Positions 44,633-53,723 of a stretch of DNA of 64,000 bases are shown here, piece by piece. Each line of letters opens with the position of its first letter. Within the stretch, counting starts at the first letter, position 1. The notes under the pieces are model-generated. The model was not told where the DNA came from. It saw only the letters and a program-made list of their open reading frames with translations, and searched no databases. The position numbers were made by a program, and so were the translations under genes. The stretch is from Halopseudomonas oceani (GTDB taxonomy: Bacteria; Pseudomonadota; Gammaproteobacteria; Pseudomonadales; Pseudomonadaceae): contig NZ_PPSK01000017.1 of NCBI RefSeq assembly GCF_002903165.1, positions 27,571-91,570 on the forward strand, written 5' to 3'.

Positions 44633-45511
44633 ATGAAGGTACTGGCACTGATCCTCGCGTTGCTGTGCAGTTACTCGGCGCTCGCCGATGTGTTACCCGC
44701 CTGGCAGGCGGCTGGCGGACACGACGATCCGCATCTGGGGCAGGTCTGGGATACCCGTGCCGAGCGTTGGCTGGAACCGAGCCAACTGGTTGACCTGCTG
44801 GCAGAGCAACCGCGGGTGATTGTCGGTGAGCGTCACGATCACCCGGACCATCATGCGCTCCAGCTCTGGCTGCTGGAGCAATTGCGGGCACGTCGCGAGC
44901 AGGGTGCGCTGGTGATGGAGATGCTGCAACCGTCACAACAGTCACGGGTGGACGCGCTGCAAGGCGCCTTGTTGCCGGCCGATGCCGAGCTGAACGAGCG
45001 GCTTGACTGGCAGCCGGGCTGGGACTGGAAACTGTACGGGCCTCTGGTGCGCTGGGGGCTGGCGATACCGCAACGTCTGCTCGCGGCCAATCTGGATCGT
45101 GACCAGTTGATGACCCTTTACCGCGATCCCCAGACGCAGGTCCTGGGATATTCGGCAGCGGTCCGTCAGCAACTTGAACAGATCATTGTCGACAGCCATT
45201 GCGGCCTGATCGAACCGGCGCAGGTCGCACCGATGCTCAGCATCCAGCATGCGCGGGATGTACGTATGGCCGAGATCCTGGCACAGGCTCCAGCGCCGGC
45301 ACTGCTCATTTCGGGGGCTTACCATGCGCGCCGGGACCTGGGTGTGCCATTGCACTGGCAGTCAGCCTGGGGGCCGCAGCCGGTGGTGGTGCTGTTGTCA
45401 GAGGTGGGCACTGCGCTGTCTGGTCGAGACCAGGCTGATTACATCTGGCTGGCGCCATCGCTGCCAGAGCAGGATTACTGTGAGCAGATGCGTCAAGGGA
45501 GGGAGGATTAA
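44633..45511 (+). CDS. phuW: ChaN family heme-binding protein (PhuW-like)
   Basis: The start is ATG 44633 with GAGG 5 nt upstream; GTG 44627 is also in frame. The 292-residue product has a signal peptide (MKVLALILALLCSYSALA) and the ChaN motif VIVGERHDHPDHHALQLWLL with Glu66, His68 and His70 typical of the family's active or heme site. The C-terminal LLISGAYHARRDLGVPLHW is also conserved. Campylobacter ChaN binds heme dimers; the Pseudomonas phu operon ends with such a gene. There is no proper lipobox, so it is likely periplasmic. Confidence 0.85.
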   Translation: MKVLALILALLCSYSALADVLPAWQAAGGHDDPHLGQVWDTRAERWLEPSQLVDLLAEQPRVIVGERHDHPDHHALQLWLLEQLRARREQGALVMEMLQPSQQSRVDALQGALLPADAELNERLDWQPGWDWKLYGPLVRWGLAIPQRLLAANLDRDQLMTLYRDPQTQVLGYSAAVRQQLEQIIVDSHCGLIEPAQVAPMLSIQHARDVRMAEILAQAPAPALLISGAYHARRDLGVPLHWQSAWGPQPVVVLLSEVGTALSGRDQADYIWLAPSLPEQDYCEQMRQGRED

Positions 45512-46149
45512 GGGCTTTTGCTGCGCAGGTGAGGGCTGTCACGCAACATGTCCAGCAGGGTGGCGGCAATGTCATCGGCACGCTCAACCAGGCTGAGTTG
45601 CTGGGGCTGCATCAACCATTGATGCAGAATGCCGTAGATGAAGGAGTGGGCGCAGAATAGTGCCATCTCAAGATCCAGGTCGGCCGGAAGCTCGCCACTG
45701 GCCATAGCGAGCAGCAGCGATGTGCGCAGGTTGTCGTCATGGTGCTTGTTCATGCTCTGCAGGTGTTTCTTTTGTGTGCAGGGAGCTTCTACGTAATCGC
45801 ACTTGAGCAGCAGAATCTCGTTGACTCGCCGCGCGGCCGGGTCGGACTCCAGACGCTTTAAGACGGTAACCAGCAGCTCTCGGAAGCGTTCGAGTGGATT
45901 GCTTGCGCTGGCATCATGAGCGGCCTGATTGAGCGGTGCCATAGGCAGCTGGATACGCTCGAACAGGGCATCTAGCAGGTCGGCCTTGTCCTGAAAGTGC
46001 CAGTAGATTGCGCCTCGGGTAACGCCTGCAGCCTGCGCGATCTCGCTCAGCGAGGTGCGCGAAACCCCTTTTTCGTGAAAGCACTTTTCCGCAGCATCCA
46101 GGATGCTTTCTCGGGTTTCAAAGGCTTCTTCTTTAGTGCGTCTGGCCAT
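45508..46149 (-). CDS. TetR-family repressor of the adjacent RND efflux operon (TtgR/AcrR type)
   Basis: 213 residues. The N-terminal MARRTKEEAFETRESILDAA and HTH TSLSEIAQAAGVTRGAIYWHF (about 32-52) are typical of AcrR/TtgR/MtrR-type repressors, followed by the all-helical ligand-binding domain (about 70-205). It is divergent from the efflux operon with a TtgR-like operator between them, so it most likely represses both units and is released by toxic hydrophobic compounds. Its 3' end overlaps the convergent chaN-like gene by 4 bp. Confidence 0.93.
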   Translation of the reverse strand: MARRTKEEAFETRESILDAAEKCFHEKGVSRTSLSEIAQAAGVTRGAIYWHFQDKADLLDALFERIQLPMAPLNQAAHDASASNPLERFRELLVTVLKRLESDPAARRVNEILLLKCDYVEAPCTQKKHLQSMNKHHDDNLRTSLLLAMASGELPADLDLEMALFCAHSFIYGILHQWLMQPQQLSLVERADDIAATLLDMLRDSPHLRSKSP

Positions 46150-46214
46150 GCAAGTCTCTGGTCTGGGAAGCCGCTGGGGGCCAAGTTGTGAGCTAATGTT
46201 AGCGTAAGGCTAAA

Positions 46215-46248
46215 ACAATTTACAGACAGGTGTGAATGTAAGTATATT
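46215..46248 (+). promoter_or_regulatory. Efflux-operon promoter overlapped by a TtgR-like operator
   Basis: TTTACA (46219-46224) and TGTAAG (46237-46242) form a near-palindrome like the P. putida ttgABC operator, whose right part GTGAATGTAAGTATATT-like sequence is closely matched here. The same TTTACA can serve as -35, with TATATT (46243-46248) as -10 at 18-bp spacing, so repressor binding would block polymerase. Confidence 0.75.
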
Positions 46249-46334
46249 GTGCGCCAATCACTCGTGCCTCTCCCGGATGGGTTGCAGGGGCGTTCGCAGA
46301 ATTCAGTCACTACGGTTTTTTACGAGGACTCCCC

Positions 46335-47483
46335 ATGCCGATGAAGCCAGTTCGCGCGGCTCTTCTTCCACTTCTAGTCTCCACTCTGTTGATCAGCGCC
46401 TGCCAGGAATCCGAGCAGCCAAGCGAGCAGCAGGAACAACAGGCTACGCCGGTTGGTGTGGTAACGCTCAAGGCTGAGCACTTTGTGCTGACCAGCGACC
46501 TGCCGGGCCGCACTACAGCCTATCGGATTGCGGAGGTCCGTCCCCAGGTGAACGGTATTTTGGAAAAGCGTCTGTTCAGCGAAGGCGCTGAGGTTGAGGA
46601 AGGACAGCAGCTCTACCAGATCGACGACGATATCTACCGTGCTGCGCTGAAGAGTGCAGAAGCCAGCAGTCTTTCAACCCGTTCACTTGCGGAGCGCTAC
46701 GGTATTCTGGTCAAGGAGAATGCGGTCAGCCAGCAGGAATTTGATGAAGCGCGCGCTGCCAGCCTGCAAGCACAGGCAGCATTGGATGAGGCGCGCATCA
46801 ATGTGCGCTACACCAAGGTTCTTGCGCCGATCAGTGGCCGTATCGGCCGTTCTGCGGTCAGTGAAGGGGCGCTGGTAACCAGTGGCCAGAGCCAGCAACT
46901 GGCGACCATTCAGCAGCTTGATCCAATCTATGTGGACATCACCCAGTCGTCGCGCGAAATGCTGAACTTGCGTCGTGATCTTGAAGCGGGCCGCCTGCAG
47001 CGCGCTGGCGACAACGCTGCAAGTGTCACTCTGATACTGGAGGACGGCAGTACCTACAGTGAAGAGGGCAAGCTGGAATTCTCTGAAGTCAGCGTTGATG
47101 AAAGTACCGGCTCGGTGACGCTGCGAGCTGTTTTCCCCAACCCTGATCGTTTGTTGCTGCCGGGCATGTTCGTTCATGCCAAGCTGGTTGCGGGGGCCAA
47201 GAGCGACGCCATTCTGGCTCCGCAGCAGGGCATTACGCGTACTCCACGCGGTAACGCTACCGCCATGGTGGTCAACGCCGATGGCAAGGTTGAGCAGCGT
47301 GACGTTGTGACCGATCGCACCGTTGGCAACCGCTGGCTGATCGTGTCGGGCCTGAACGAGGGTGATCAACTGATCACCGAAGGCCTGCAGTATATCCGTC
47401 CAGGTGCGCCGGTAACCGTCAAGCCGGCGGGCAATGTCGCCGAGCAACAGGACAACGCCGCTCAGCCCACCGCTGATCAGTAA
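46335..47483 (+). CDS. RND efflux periplasmic adaptor (MexA/TtgA-type lipoprotein)
   Basis: The adaptor bridges the inner-membrane pump and the outer-membrane channel. GAGGA lies 6 nt before ATG 46335. 382 residues: lipoprotein signal with lipobox LISAC (Cys23), lipoyl/beta-barrel half with [17 protein letters not shown] (about 57-73), an alpha-hairpin (about 95-165), [20 protein letters not shown] segment and the membrane-proximal domain about 290-370. It matches MexA/AcrA/TtgA in length and order. First gene of the three-gene efflux operon. Confidence 0.95.
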   Translation: MPMKPVRAALLPLLVSTLLISACQESEQPSEQQEQQATPVGVVTLKAEHFVLTSDLPGRTTAYRIAEVRPQVNGILEKRLFSEGAEVEEGQQLYQIDDDIYRAALKSAEASSLSTRSLAERYGILVKENAVSQQEFDEARAASLQAQAALDEARINVRYTKVLAPISGRIGRSAVSEGALVTSGQSQQLATIQQLDPIYVDITQSSREMLNLRRDLEAGRLQRAGDNAASVTLILEDGSTYSEEGKLEFSEVSVDESTGSVTLRAVFPNPDRLLLPGMFVHAKLVAGAKSDAILAPQQGITRTPRGNATAMVVNADGKVEQRDVVTDRTVGNRWLIVSGLNEGDQLITEGLQYIRPGAPVTVKPAGNVAEQQDNAAQPTADQ

Positions 47484-47494
47484 GGAAGCGAACC

Positions 47495-50400
47495 ATGTCG
47501 AGATTTTTCATCGACCGCCCGATCTTTGCCTGGGTGGTCGCACTGGTCATCATGCTGGTAGGTGGGTTGGCGATTCTCAAGCTGCCTATCAACCAGTACC
47601 CCAGCATCGCCCCACCGGCGGTGGGTATTTCCGTCTCCTATCCGGGGGCATCGGCGCAGACGGTTCAGGACACCGTTGTTCAGGTTATTGAGCAGCAACT
47701 CAACGGGATCGACGGGTTGCGCTACATTTCCTCGGACAGCAACTCCGACGGCAGCATGTCGATCACCGTAACCTTCAATCAGGGGGTTGATCCGGATATT
47801 GCTCAGGTTCAGGTGCAGAACAAACTGCAACTGGCGACACCGTTGCTGCCGCAGGAAGTTCAGCAGCAAGGCATCCGGGTGACTAAATCGGTGCGCAACT
47901 TCCTCATGGTTATCGGCGTTGTCTCCGAAGATGGCAGCATGGATCGCTTTGACCTGGCTGATTACATCGTCTCCAACATTCAGGATCCGATTTCGCGGAC
48001 CCAGGGTGTCGGTGACTTTCAGGTATTCGGTGCGCCCTATGCGATGCGAATCTGGCTGGATCCGGCCAAACTCAACAGCTTTAACCTGACGCCGGGTGAC
48101 GTCAGTACTGCGGTCAAGGCGCAGAACGTTCAGGTGTCTGCGGGGCAGTTCGGCGGCTTGCCGGCGGTGCCTGGCCAGCAGTTGAACGCGACCATTCTGA
48201 GCAAGACCCGACTGCAGACGCCGGAGCAGTTCCGCGACATTCTGCTCAAGGTGAACAGCGACGGCTCCCAGGTGCGTCTCGGCGACGTGGCGACTGTTGA
48301 GCTGGGGGCTCAGGATGCCAGTATCTCCGCGTTGTATAACGGTATGCCTGCTTCCGGTTTGGCGATCAAGCTGGCAACCGGTGCCAATGCGCTGGAGACC
48401 GCCAAGGCGATCCGTAAGACCATTGCAGACCTTGAGCCGTTCTTCCCTGAAGGCATGAAGGTCGTCTTCCCGTACGACACCTCGCCAGTGGTCTCCGAGT
48501 CGATCATGGGGGTTGTGCATACCCTGTTCGAAGCGGTGGTGCTGGTGTTCCTGGTGATGTACCTGTTCCTGCAGAACTTCCGCGCGACGCTGATCCCGAC
48601 GCTGGCCGTGCCAGTCGTCTTGCTGGGCACCTTCGGCCTGCTGTCAGCCTTCGGTTTCACCATCAACATCCTGACCATGTTCGCCATGGTGCTGGCGATC
48701 GGGCTGCTGGTGGATGACGCTATCGTGGTGGTGGAGAACGTTGAGCGGGTCATGGCCGAAGAAGGGTTGTCGCCGCTGGAAGCGACACGCCGTTCGATGG
48801 GGCAGATTCAGGGGGCGCTGGTCGGTATCGGTCTGGTGCTCTCGGCGGTATTCCTGCCGATGGCGTTCTTCGGCGGCTCCACCGGGGTCATCTACCGACA
48901 GTTCTCGATCACCATTGCCTCGGCGATGATTCTGTCGGTGCTGGTGGCGCTGATCTTCACGCCGGCGCTGTGCGCGACCATCCTCAAGCCGGTGCAGAAG
49001 GGACACACCCAAGCCGAGCGTGGCTTCTTTGGCTGGTTCAACCGCACTTTCGATCGCGGTGTGAAGCGTTACGAGAGCAGCGTGGCCTCGATTCTGCAGC
49101 GCAAAGCACCGTATCTGCTGCTGTATCTGGTGATCGTCGGCCTGATGGCGTTCCTGTTTACCCGCCTGCCCACCTCCTTCCTGCCTGACGAAGACCAGGG
49201 CGTGTTGTATGTGCAGGTCCAGGCGCCGGTTGGCTCGAGTGCTGAGCGTACTCAGCAGACGGTTGACGCCATGCGTACCTACCTGCTGGAGCAGGAATCC
49301 GACACGGTCAGTTCGGTGTTCACGGTCACCGGTTTCAACTTTGCTGGTCGTGGTCAGAGTGCGGGCATGGCGTTTGTCGGCCTGAAACCATGGGAAGAGC
49401 GCCAGGCACCTGAGCTGAGTGTGTTTGCCCTGCAACAGCGGGCACAACAGCACTTCTTCGGCTTCCGTGATGCGATGGTGTTTGCCTTTGCTCCGCCAGC
49501 AGTGATGGAGCTGGGAACCGCATCCGGTTTCAACGTCTATCTGCAGGATAATGCCGGGGTTGGTCATGATGTGCTGATGCAGGCGCGCAACCAGTTGCTG
49601 GGTATGTCTGCGCAAAGCGACATACTGGCGAATGTGCGCCCGAACGGTCAGGACGACCAGCCGCAGTTTCAGCTGCTGATCGACGACGAGAAGGCGAGTG
49701 CACTGGGCCTGTCGCTGGCTGACATCAACCAGACGCTGTCGATTGCCTGGGGCTCCAGTTATGTCAACGACTTCATCGACCGTGGCCGGGTCAAGAAGGT
49801 CTATCTCCAAGGCCAGGCTGACGCGCGGATGAATCCGGAGGATTTGCAGAAGTGGTTCGTCCGCAACAGCAGCGGCGATATGGTGCCGTTCAGCGCCTTT
49901 GCTACTGGCGAGTGGGTCTACGGCTCGCCAAAGCTGTCGCGCTACAACGGTGTACCGGCGATGGAGATTCAGGGTGAGCCGGCTCCGGGGTTCAGTACCG
50001 GTGATGCAATGGCCGAGATTGAACGCCTGGGGCAGCAGTTACCCAAGGGTGTTGGCCTGTCCTGGACCGGGTTGTCGTTCGAAGAGCGCCTGTCCGGTGA
50101 TCAGGCTCCGGCGCTGTATGCACTGTCGTTGATCGTTGTATTCCTCTGCCTGGCAGCGCTTTACGAGAGCTGGTCGATTCCGTTGGCGGTTATGCTGGTG
50201 GTGCCGCTCGGTGTCATCGGTGCACTGTTGGCAACGCTGGGGCGTGGTCTGTCCAATGATGTGTTCTTCCAGGTCGGCCTGTTGACGACCATCGGTCTGA
50301 CCGCCAAGAACGCGATTCTGATCGTTGAGTTCGCCAAGGATCTGCATGAACAGGGGATGAGTATCAGCAAGGCTGCGGTAGAGGCCTGCCGTCTGCGTCT

Positions 50401-50629
50401 GCGGCCAATTATCATGACCTCGCTGGCCTTCACCCTGGGGGTTGTGCCTTTGGCGCTGGCTTCCGGTGCCGGGGCTGGCAGCTCGCACGCGATTGGTACT
50501 GGTGTGATCGGCGGCATGATGACGGCCACGGTGTTGGCGATTTTCTGGGTGCCGCTGTTCTATGTGCTGGTAACCCAGTGGTTTACCGAAAGAAAAGGCA
50601 AGACTGAAAATGCGGAGGATGAACAGTGA
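47495..50629 (+). CDS. RND multidrug efflux transporter (MexB/TtgB type)
   Basis: 1044 residues, a full HAE1-family trimeric proton-driven pump. The N-terminal [18 protein letters not shown], the porter domain, and TM4 motif [16 protein letters not shown] with the paired proton-relay aspartates (about 407-408) are present. So are the R/K partner in TM10 ([13 protein letters not shown]) and FxGxxPaxxM-like segments. It should export hydrophobic antibiotics, solvents and dyes. It is 11 bp after the adaptor gene and overlaps the channel gene by 4 bp. Confidence 0.96.
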   Translation: MSRFFIDRPIFAWVVALVIMLVGGLAILKLPINQYPSIAPPAVGISVSYPGASAQTVQDTVVQVIEQQLNGIDGLRYISSDSNSDGSMSITVTFNQGVDPDIAQVQVQNKLQLATPLLPQEVQQQGIRVTKSVRNFLMVIGVVSEDGSMDRFDLADYIVSNIQDPISRTQGVGDFQVFGAPYAMRIWLDPAKLNSFNLTPGDVSTAVKAQNVQVSAGQFGGLPAVPGQQLNATILSKTRLQTPEQFRDILLKVNSDGSQVRLGDVATVELGAQDASISALYNGMPASGLAIKLATGANALETAKAIRKTIADLEPFFPEGMKVVFPYDTSPVVSESIMGVVHTLFEAVVLVFLVMYLFLQNFRATLIPTLAVPVVLLGTFGLLSAFGFTINILTMFAMVLAIGLLVDDAIVVVENVERVMAEEGLSPLEATRRSMGQIQGALVGIGLVLSAVFLPMAFFGGSTGVIYRQFSITIASAMILSVLVALIFTPALCATILKPVQKGHTQAERGFFGWFNRTFDRGVKRYESSVASILQRKAPYLLLYLVIVGLMAFLFTRLPTSFLPDEDQGVLYVQVQAPVGSSAERTQQTVDAMRTYLLEQESDTVSSVFTVTGFNFAGRGQSAGMAFVGLKPWEERQAPELSVFALQQRAQQHFFGFRDAMVFAFAPPAVMELGTASGFNVYLQDNAGVGHDVLMQARNQLLGMSAQSDILANVRPNGQDDQPQFQLLIDDEKASALGLSLADINQTLSIAWGSSYVNDFIDRGRVKKVYLQGQADARMNPEDLQKWFVRNSSGDMVPFSAFATGEWVYGSPKLSRYNGVPAMEIQGEPAPGFSTGDAMAEIERLGQQLPKGVGLSWTGLSFEERLSGDQAPALYALSLIVVFLCLAALYESWSIPLAVMLVVPLGVIGALLATLGRGLSNDVFFQVGLLTTIGLTAKNAILIVEFAKDLHEQGMSISKAAVEACRLRLRPIIMTSLAFTLGVVPLALASGAGAGSSHAIGTGVIGGMMTATVLAIFWVPLFYVLVTQWFTERKGKTENAEDEQ

Positions 50630-52047
50630 AACGCTGCGTATTGAGCCTGGCGGTTCTGACCGCACTGAGCGGCTGCTCGCTGATTCCCGAGTATGAGCGT
50701 CCGGCGTCGCCGGTGCCCGCCAACTGGACTGAAGGCGCCGATCAGCGTCTTGAACAGACTCAGCTTATTGGTTGGCGCAGTTTCTTCCGGGATCCGGAGC
50801 TGCAACGGCTGATCGGTGTGGCGCTGGAGAATAACCGTGACCTGCGTGTGGCAGCCTTGAACGTGCAGGCCACCCGCGCGCTGTATGACATCCAGGGTGC
50901 CGAGGTGTACCCGCAGGTCGATGCCAATGGCAACGGGACCCGCACACGCACGCCAGGTGATCTGTCCAATGGTGGAGAGCACCGTATCAGCTCCCAGTAC
51001 TCGGCCACACTTGGCGTCTCCTGGGAGTTGGATCTGTTTGGTCGAATTCGCAGTCTGCGCGAGCAGGCGCTGCAGGATTTCCTCGCCAGCGACGAAGCGC
51101 GGCGCGGCGTGCAGATCAGTCTGGTCGCTAATGTTGCCAGTACTTATCTGACACTGCAGGCCGATCAGGCGCTGCTGAATGTAACCGCCGATACGCTGAA
51201 GGCTTTTGAAGAAAGCTATGCGTTGACCAAGCGCAGCAACGAGGTTGGAGTGGCATCCAGTCTACAGCTGGCGCAGGCGCGTACCGCAGTTGAGTCGGCC
51301 AGAGTGGCGCTGTCGCGCTATGAGCGACAGGTTGCCCAGGACCGGAATGCGCTGACCGTGCTGGTAGGTCAACCGTGGTCCGCCACCGCCGATAACCCGC
51401 TATTGCTGGATGAGCAGGTATTGGCCGAACTGCCGGTTGGCTTGTCTTCCGAGGTGCTCTATCGCCGGCCTGACGTGCTGCAGGCCGAGCACCAACTGCT
51501 GTCGGTGAACGCAAGCATTGGGGCGGCCAAGGCGGCGTTCTTCCCAAGTATCAGCTTGACCGGTGCCGCTGGTACGGCAAGCAGTCAGTTGTCTGATCTG
51601 TTTGGTAGCGGTTCTGAGTACTGGACGTTCTCGCCGAGTATCAGCGTACCGATCTTCCGGGCCGGCGCTTTGAAGGCAAGTCTGGACTATGCCGAGATCA
51701 GCCGTAACCAGCAGGTTGCGCAGTACGAGGGGGTTATCCAGAGCGCGTTCCGTGAAGTGGCCGACGGTCTGGATGCGCGCAAGACCTACGTCGAACAGTT
51801 GACCGCGCAGCGTGCGCTGCTGGAGGCATCGGAGGAGTATTACCGACTGGCTGATCGGCGTTACAACATCGGGGTCGACAGCTACCTGACCCTGCTCGAC
51901 GCCCAGCGTCAGCTGTTCGAGGCCAGGCAGAGTGTCATCTCGGATCGCCTGGGCCAGCTGCTCAGTGAAATCAGTCTGTACAAGGCCTTGGGTGGTGGCG
52001 ACTTCGCCGAGCCTGGAACCGAGCAGGCCGTCAGCGCAGAAGGCTAG
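50626..52047 (+). CDS. Outer-membrane efflux channel lipoprotein (OprM/TtgC type)
   Basis: The start is GTG 50626 preceded by GGAGG; it overlaps the pump stop. 473 residues: lipoprotein signal with LSGC (Cys17), then the two-fold repeated TolC/NodT structure (about 60-265 and 270-460), including [33 protein letters not shown] and [20 protein letters not shown]. OprM-family channels open the outer-membrane exit for the tripartite pump. A strong terminator follows. Confidence 0.95.
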   Translation: MKRCVLSLAVLTALSGCSLIPEYERPASPVPANWTEGADQRLEQTQLIGWRSFFRDPELQRLIGVALENNRDLRVAALNVQATRALYDIQGAEVYPQVDANGNGTRTRTPGDLSNGGEHRISSQYSATLGVSWELDLFGRIRSLREQALQDFLASDEARRGVQISLVANVASTYLTLQADQALLNVTADTLKAFEESYALTKRSNEVGVASSLQLAQARTAVESARVALSRYERQVAQDRNALTVLVGQPWSATADNPLLLDEQVLAELPVGLSSEVLYRRPDVLQAEHQLLSVNASIGAAKAAFFPSISLTGAAGTASSQLSDLFGSGSEYWTFSPSISVPIFRAGALKASLDYAEISRNQQVAQYEGVIQSAFREVADGLDARKTYVEQLTAQRALLEASEEYYRLADRRYNIGVDSYLTLLDAQRQLFEARQSVISDRLGQLLSEISLYKALGGGDFAEPGTEQAVSAEG

Positions 52048-52062
52048 GCGACGGTAGGTAGG

Positions 52063-52100
52063 AAAAAACGCCGCCCAACATTGGTTGGGCGGCGTTTTTG
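52063..52100 (+). terminator. Intrinsic terminator after the efflux operon
   Basis: ACGCCGCCCAAC (near 52068-52079) pairs with GTTGGGCGGCGT (from 52084), with a run of A before and TTTTT after. It lies about 16 bp after the oprM-like stop. It is bidirectional in form. Confidence 0.93.
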
Positions 52101-52115
52101 TTTGTGTTCTGCAGG

Positions 52116-52142
52116 CAAAAAATGCCCGCTCAGTGAGCGGGC
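52116..52142 (-). terminator. Intrinsic terminator of the PrrF-like sRNA
   Basis: On the minus strand GCCCGCTC-ACT-GAGCGGGC (52142-52124) is followed by ATTTTTTG. The orientation is opposite to the efflux operon and matches a transcript coming from the Fur-box promoter at 52229-52257. Confidence 0.88.
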
Positions 52143-52224
52143 GAAATCCGTGATTAGCCTGATGAGGAGATAACCGTTTGTCTCGCGACAATCCTGTTAT
52201 CACAGCCATCTCGCGATGACTTGT
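52117..52224 (-). ncRNA. prrF: PrrF-like iron-responsive small RNA
   Basis: The roughly 108-nt minus-strand transcript starts near AACAAGTCATCGCGAG and has two small hairpins with GCGA loops (AUC-GCGA-GAU and GUC-GCGA-GAC). It continues through UCUCCUCAUCAGGCUAAUC, resembling the PrrF target-pairing core as I recall it, to an intrinsic terminator. PrrF RNAs are made when iron is scarce and repress iron-using proteins with Hfq. The locus next to cbpA matches P. aeruginosa, where two tandem copies lie; only one is seen here. Similarity is from memory, not an alignment. Confidence 0.82.
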
Positions 52225-52228
52225 TGCT

Positions 52229-52257
52229 AATGATAAACGTTATCATTTGAGTGTCAA
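52229..52257 (-). promoter_or_regulatory. Fur-box-like palindrome and promoter of the PrrF-like sRNA
   Basis: AATGATAAACGTTATCATT (52229-52247) has perfect 8-bp arms around ACG and resembles the Fur consensus. On the minus strand TTGACA (52257-52252) and TATCAT (52235-52230), 16 bp apart, form a sigma-70 promoter whose -10 lies inside the palindrome, so an iron-loaded repressor would block transcription. Confidence 0.8.
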
Positions 52258-52270
52258 GCTCAAATGCGAA

Positions 52271-53068
52271 TTATTTTGCTGCCTGCTGCTTATAGTGGGT
52301 CAGTTCCTTGTTCATCAGGTCGATGCGGCGCGCCATGCTTTCGATCAGGCTGTGAGCGATACGCGGGTTGCTCTGCATCAGGGCAAGGAACTGCTCCTTG
52401 GGAATCATCATGACGGTAGTCGGTACGCTGGCAATGACGGTGGCCGAGCGCTTCTCCCGGGTAAACAGGGCCATGGCGCCGAAAATTTCGTCCTTCTGGA
52501 CATCGCCAACCTTGATGCCTTGAACAAAGGCCTCGGCGTGCCCTTCGGTGATAATGAAAACGTGATCGGCTTCGTCGCCCTGACGGATCAGCTCGGCACC
52601 TGGGGCGAAGTGTTGGAAGCCGGTAACCGGGCGCACTTCTGGCTGCTTGGTGTGAGCGAGTGCATCAGACATCAAGGCCGCCTGGCCAAGAATGTACTGG
52701 GTAAACTGCTCCTGGCGGCGACTGTCTGCGTGGATATGCTTGAACAGCGCTTCGCGGTCGTAGGGCACCAGAACCAGCGGCTCCTCGCTGAGATAGGTGC
52801 AGGGGGCCGCATTAAGCCCCTGGCGCAGGCCGATCAGGTCTCCTTCCTGGATGTAGAACAGGGGTTTACCGTCGATCAGGGCGTGCAACAGACCGCTTTT
52901 GAGCAGATAGAGCTGAGCTCCGCTAACGTGTTCGTAGAGGTCGTCTACTGCTCCCAGTTCGACAGGCTCGCCGCATGGCTCGAGTCCTTCGAGCAAAAGT
53001 TCCGGGATACGCTGAAGCGAGCTGATGAGCTTTTCGGCGTACGGGGGCTGGTCACCTATCAGATACAT
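52271..53068 (-). CDS. cbpA: Cyclic-nucleotide-binding-domain protein (CbpA-like)
   Basis: The start is ATG 53068 after AAGGA. The 265-residue protein appears to have two cNMP-binding-like folds: a degenerate one (about 20-115) and a better one (about 145-255) with FAPGAELIRQGDEADHVFIITEGHAEAFV and GDVQKDEIFGAMALFTREKRSATV, whose FGAMALF...RSATV resembles the phosphate-binding cassette. There is no C-terminal HTH, so it is not a Crp-type DNA-binding regulator. P. aeruginosa CbpA, encoded beside prrF, binds cAMP and localises to a cell pole; a similar role is inferred. Confidence 0.85.
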   Translation of the reverse strand: MYLIGDQPPYAEKLISSLQRIPELLLEGLEPCGEPVELGAVDDLYEHVSGAQLYLLKSGLLHALIDGKPLFYIQEGDLIGLRQGLNAAPCTYLSEEPLVLVPYDREALFKHIHADSRRQEQFTQYILGQAALMSDALAHTKQPEVRPVTGFQHFAPGAELIRQGDEADHVFIITEGHAEAFVQGIKVGDVQKDEIFGAMALFTREKRSATVIASVPTTVMMIPKEQFLALMQSNPRIAHSLIESMARRIDLMNKELTHYKQQAAK

Positions 53069-53242
53069 GGCTGAATTCCTTTTGTTGTTGTCCCGACGAA
53101 CTGCTGGTGTCCCTTGGTCTGACGGACGTCTCATCGCTGCAGGACGGCCCTACATTAACGCAGTCTGGCTGTATGACGCCAACATAAAAGCCGGCCCTTA
53201 AGCGGCGCAAGATGATCGCTGTGCCAGTGTGAGCCAGGTCGC

Positions 53243-53524
53243 TTAATCCGGCTCGCTGTCGATGTCTGACTGCCCTTCCAGTTGCTCTAGCAGTTGCTGC
53301 TTGTAGCCCGGGTCCAGCTCGTTCCAGTGGACATTCTGCAGGGCTCCGGCAATAGAGAACATCAGTGCTTTTGAAGCGTTAAAGCCACGGGCGCGAACAG
53401 CCCGGTAGGCATCAACAGGGCCCAGCTGGCGGAGTTGGTCAAGGGTGTGGATGCCGGTGGCGTGCAGCCACTGCGCCGATGTCTTTCCGAGGTTGCGCAG
53501 GCCCAGCAGTTCGTCCGTTTCCAT
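53243..53524 (-). CDS. TfoX C-terminal-domain protein
   Basis: This 93-residue protein consists of a TfoX_C helix-hairpin-helix-like domain only: LLGLRNLGKTSAQWLHATGIHTLDQLRQLG (about 6-35, in two segments), AYRAVRARGFNASKALMFSIAGAL and HWNELDPGYKQQLLEQL. The N-terminal TfoX domain linked to competence is absent. Such stand-alone domains are common in pseudomonads; function is unknown. It is a single gene between cbpA and the APH/P-loop gene. Confidence 0.85.
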   Translation of the reverse strand: METDELLGLRNLGKTSAQWLHATGIHTLDQLRQLGPVDAYRAVRARGFNASKALMFSIAGALQNVHWNELDPGYKQQLLEQLEGQSDIDSEPD

Positions 53525-53723
53525 GATTCAGCTCCCGCTCTGGTTGCTGTTACTGGATGGTGCCCACATGCGCTGGGCGGGCAAGCGAAGGGGAGAGCCC
53601 GGTGCTGGGACCGGGCGCAGTTGTTTTTGCGGCATGGCGTCGGGTTCGGCTTTTGTTCTTAGAGTTCCCGAACCCCAGTGTAGAACGCCATGTCCTATCC
53701 GTACAGCCGACGGCTGATGGGCC

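Noticed and set aside
48644..49810. 388-codon minus-strand frame opposite the RND pump gene
   Set aside because: Antisense shadow of the pump gene, His/Gln/Arg-rich composition typical of reversed codons.
53605..53625. GCCCGGT/ACCGGGC hairpin between the TfoX-C and APH/P-loop genes as a terminator
   Set aside because: No T-run on the minus strand, where the flanking genes lie; only a GC-rich inverted repeat.
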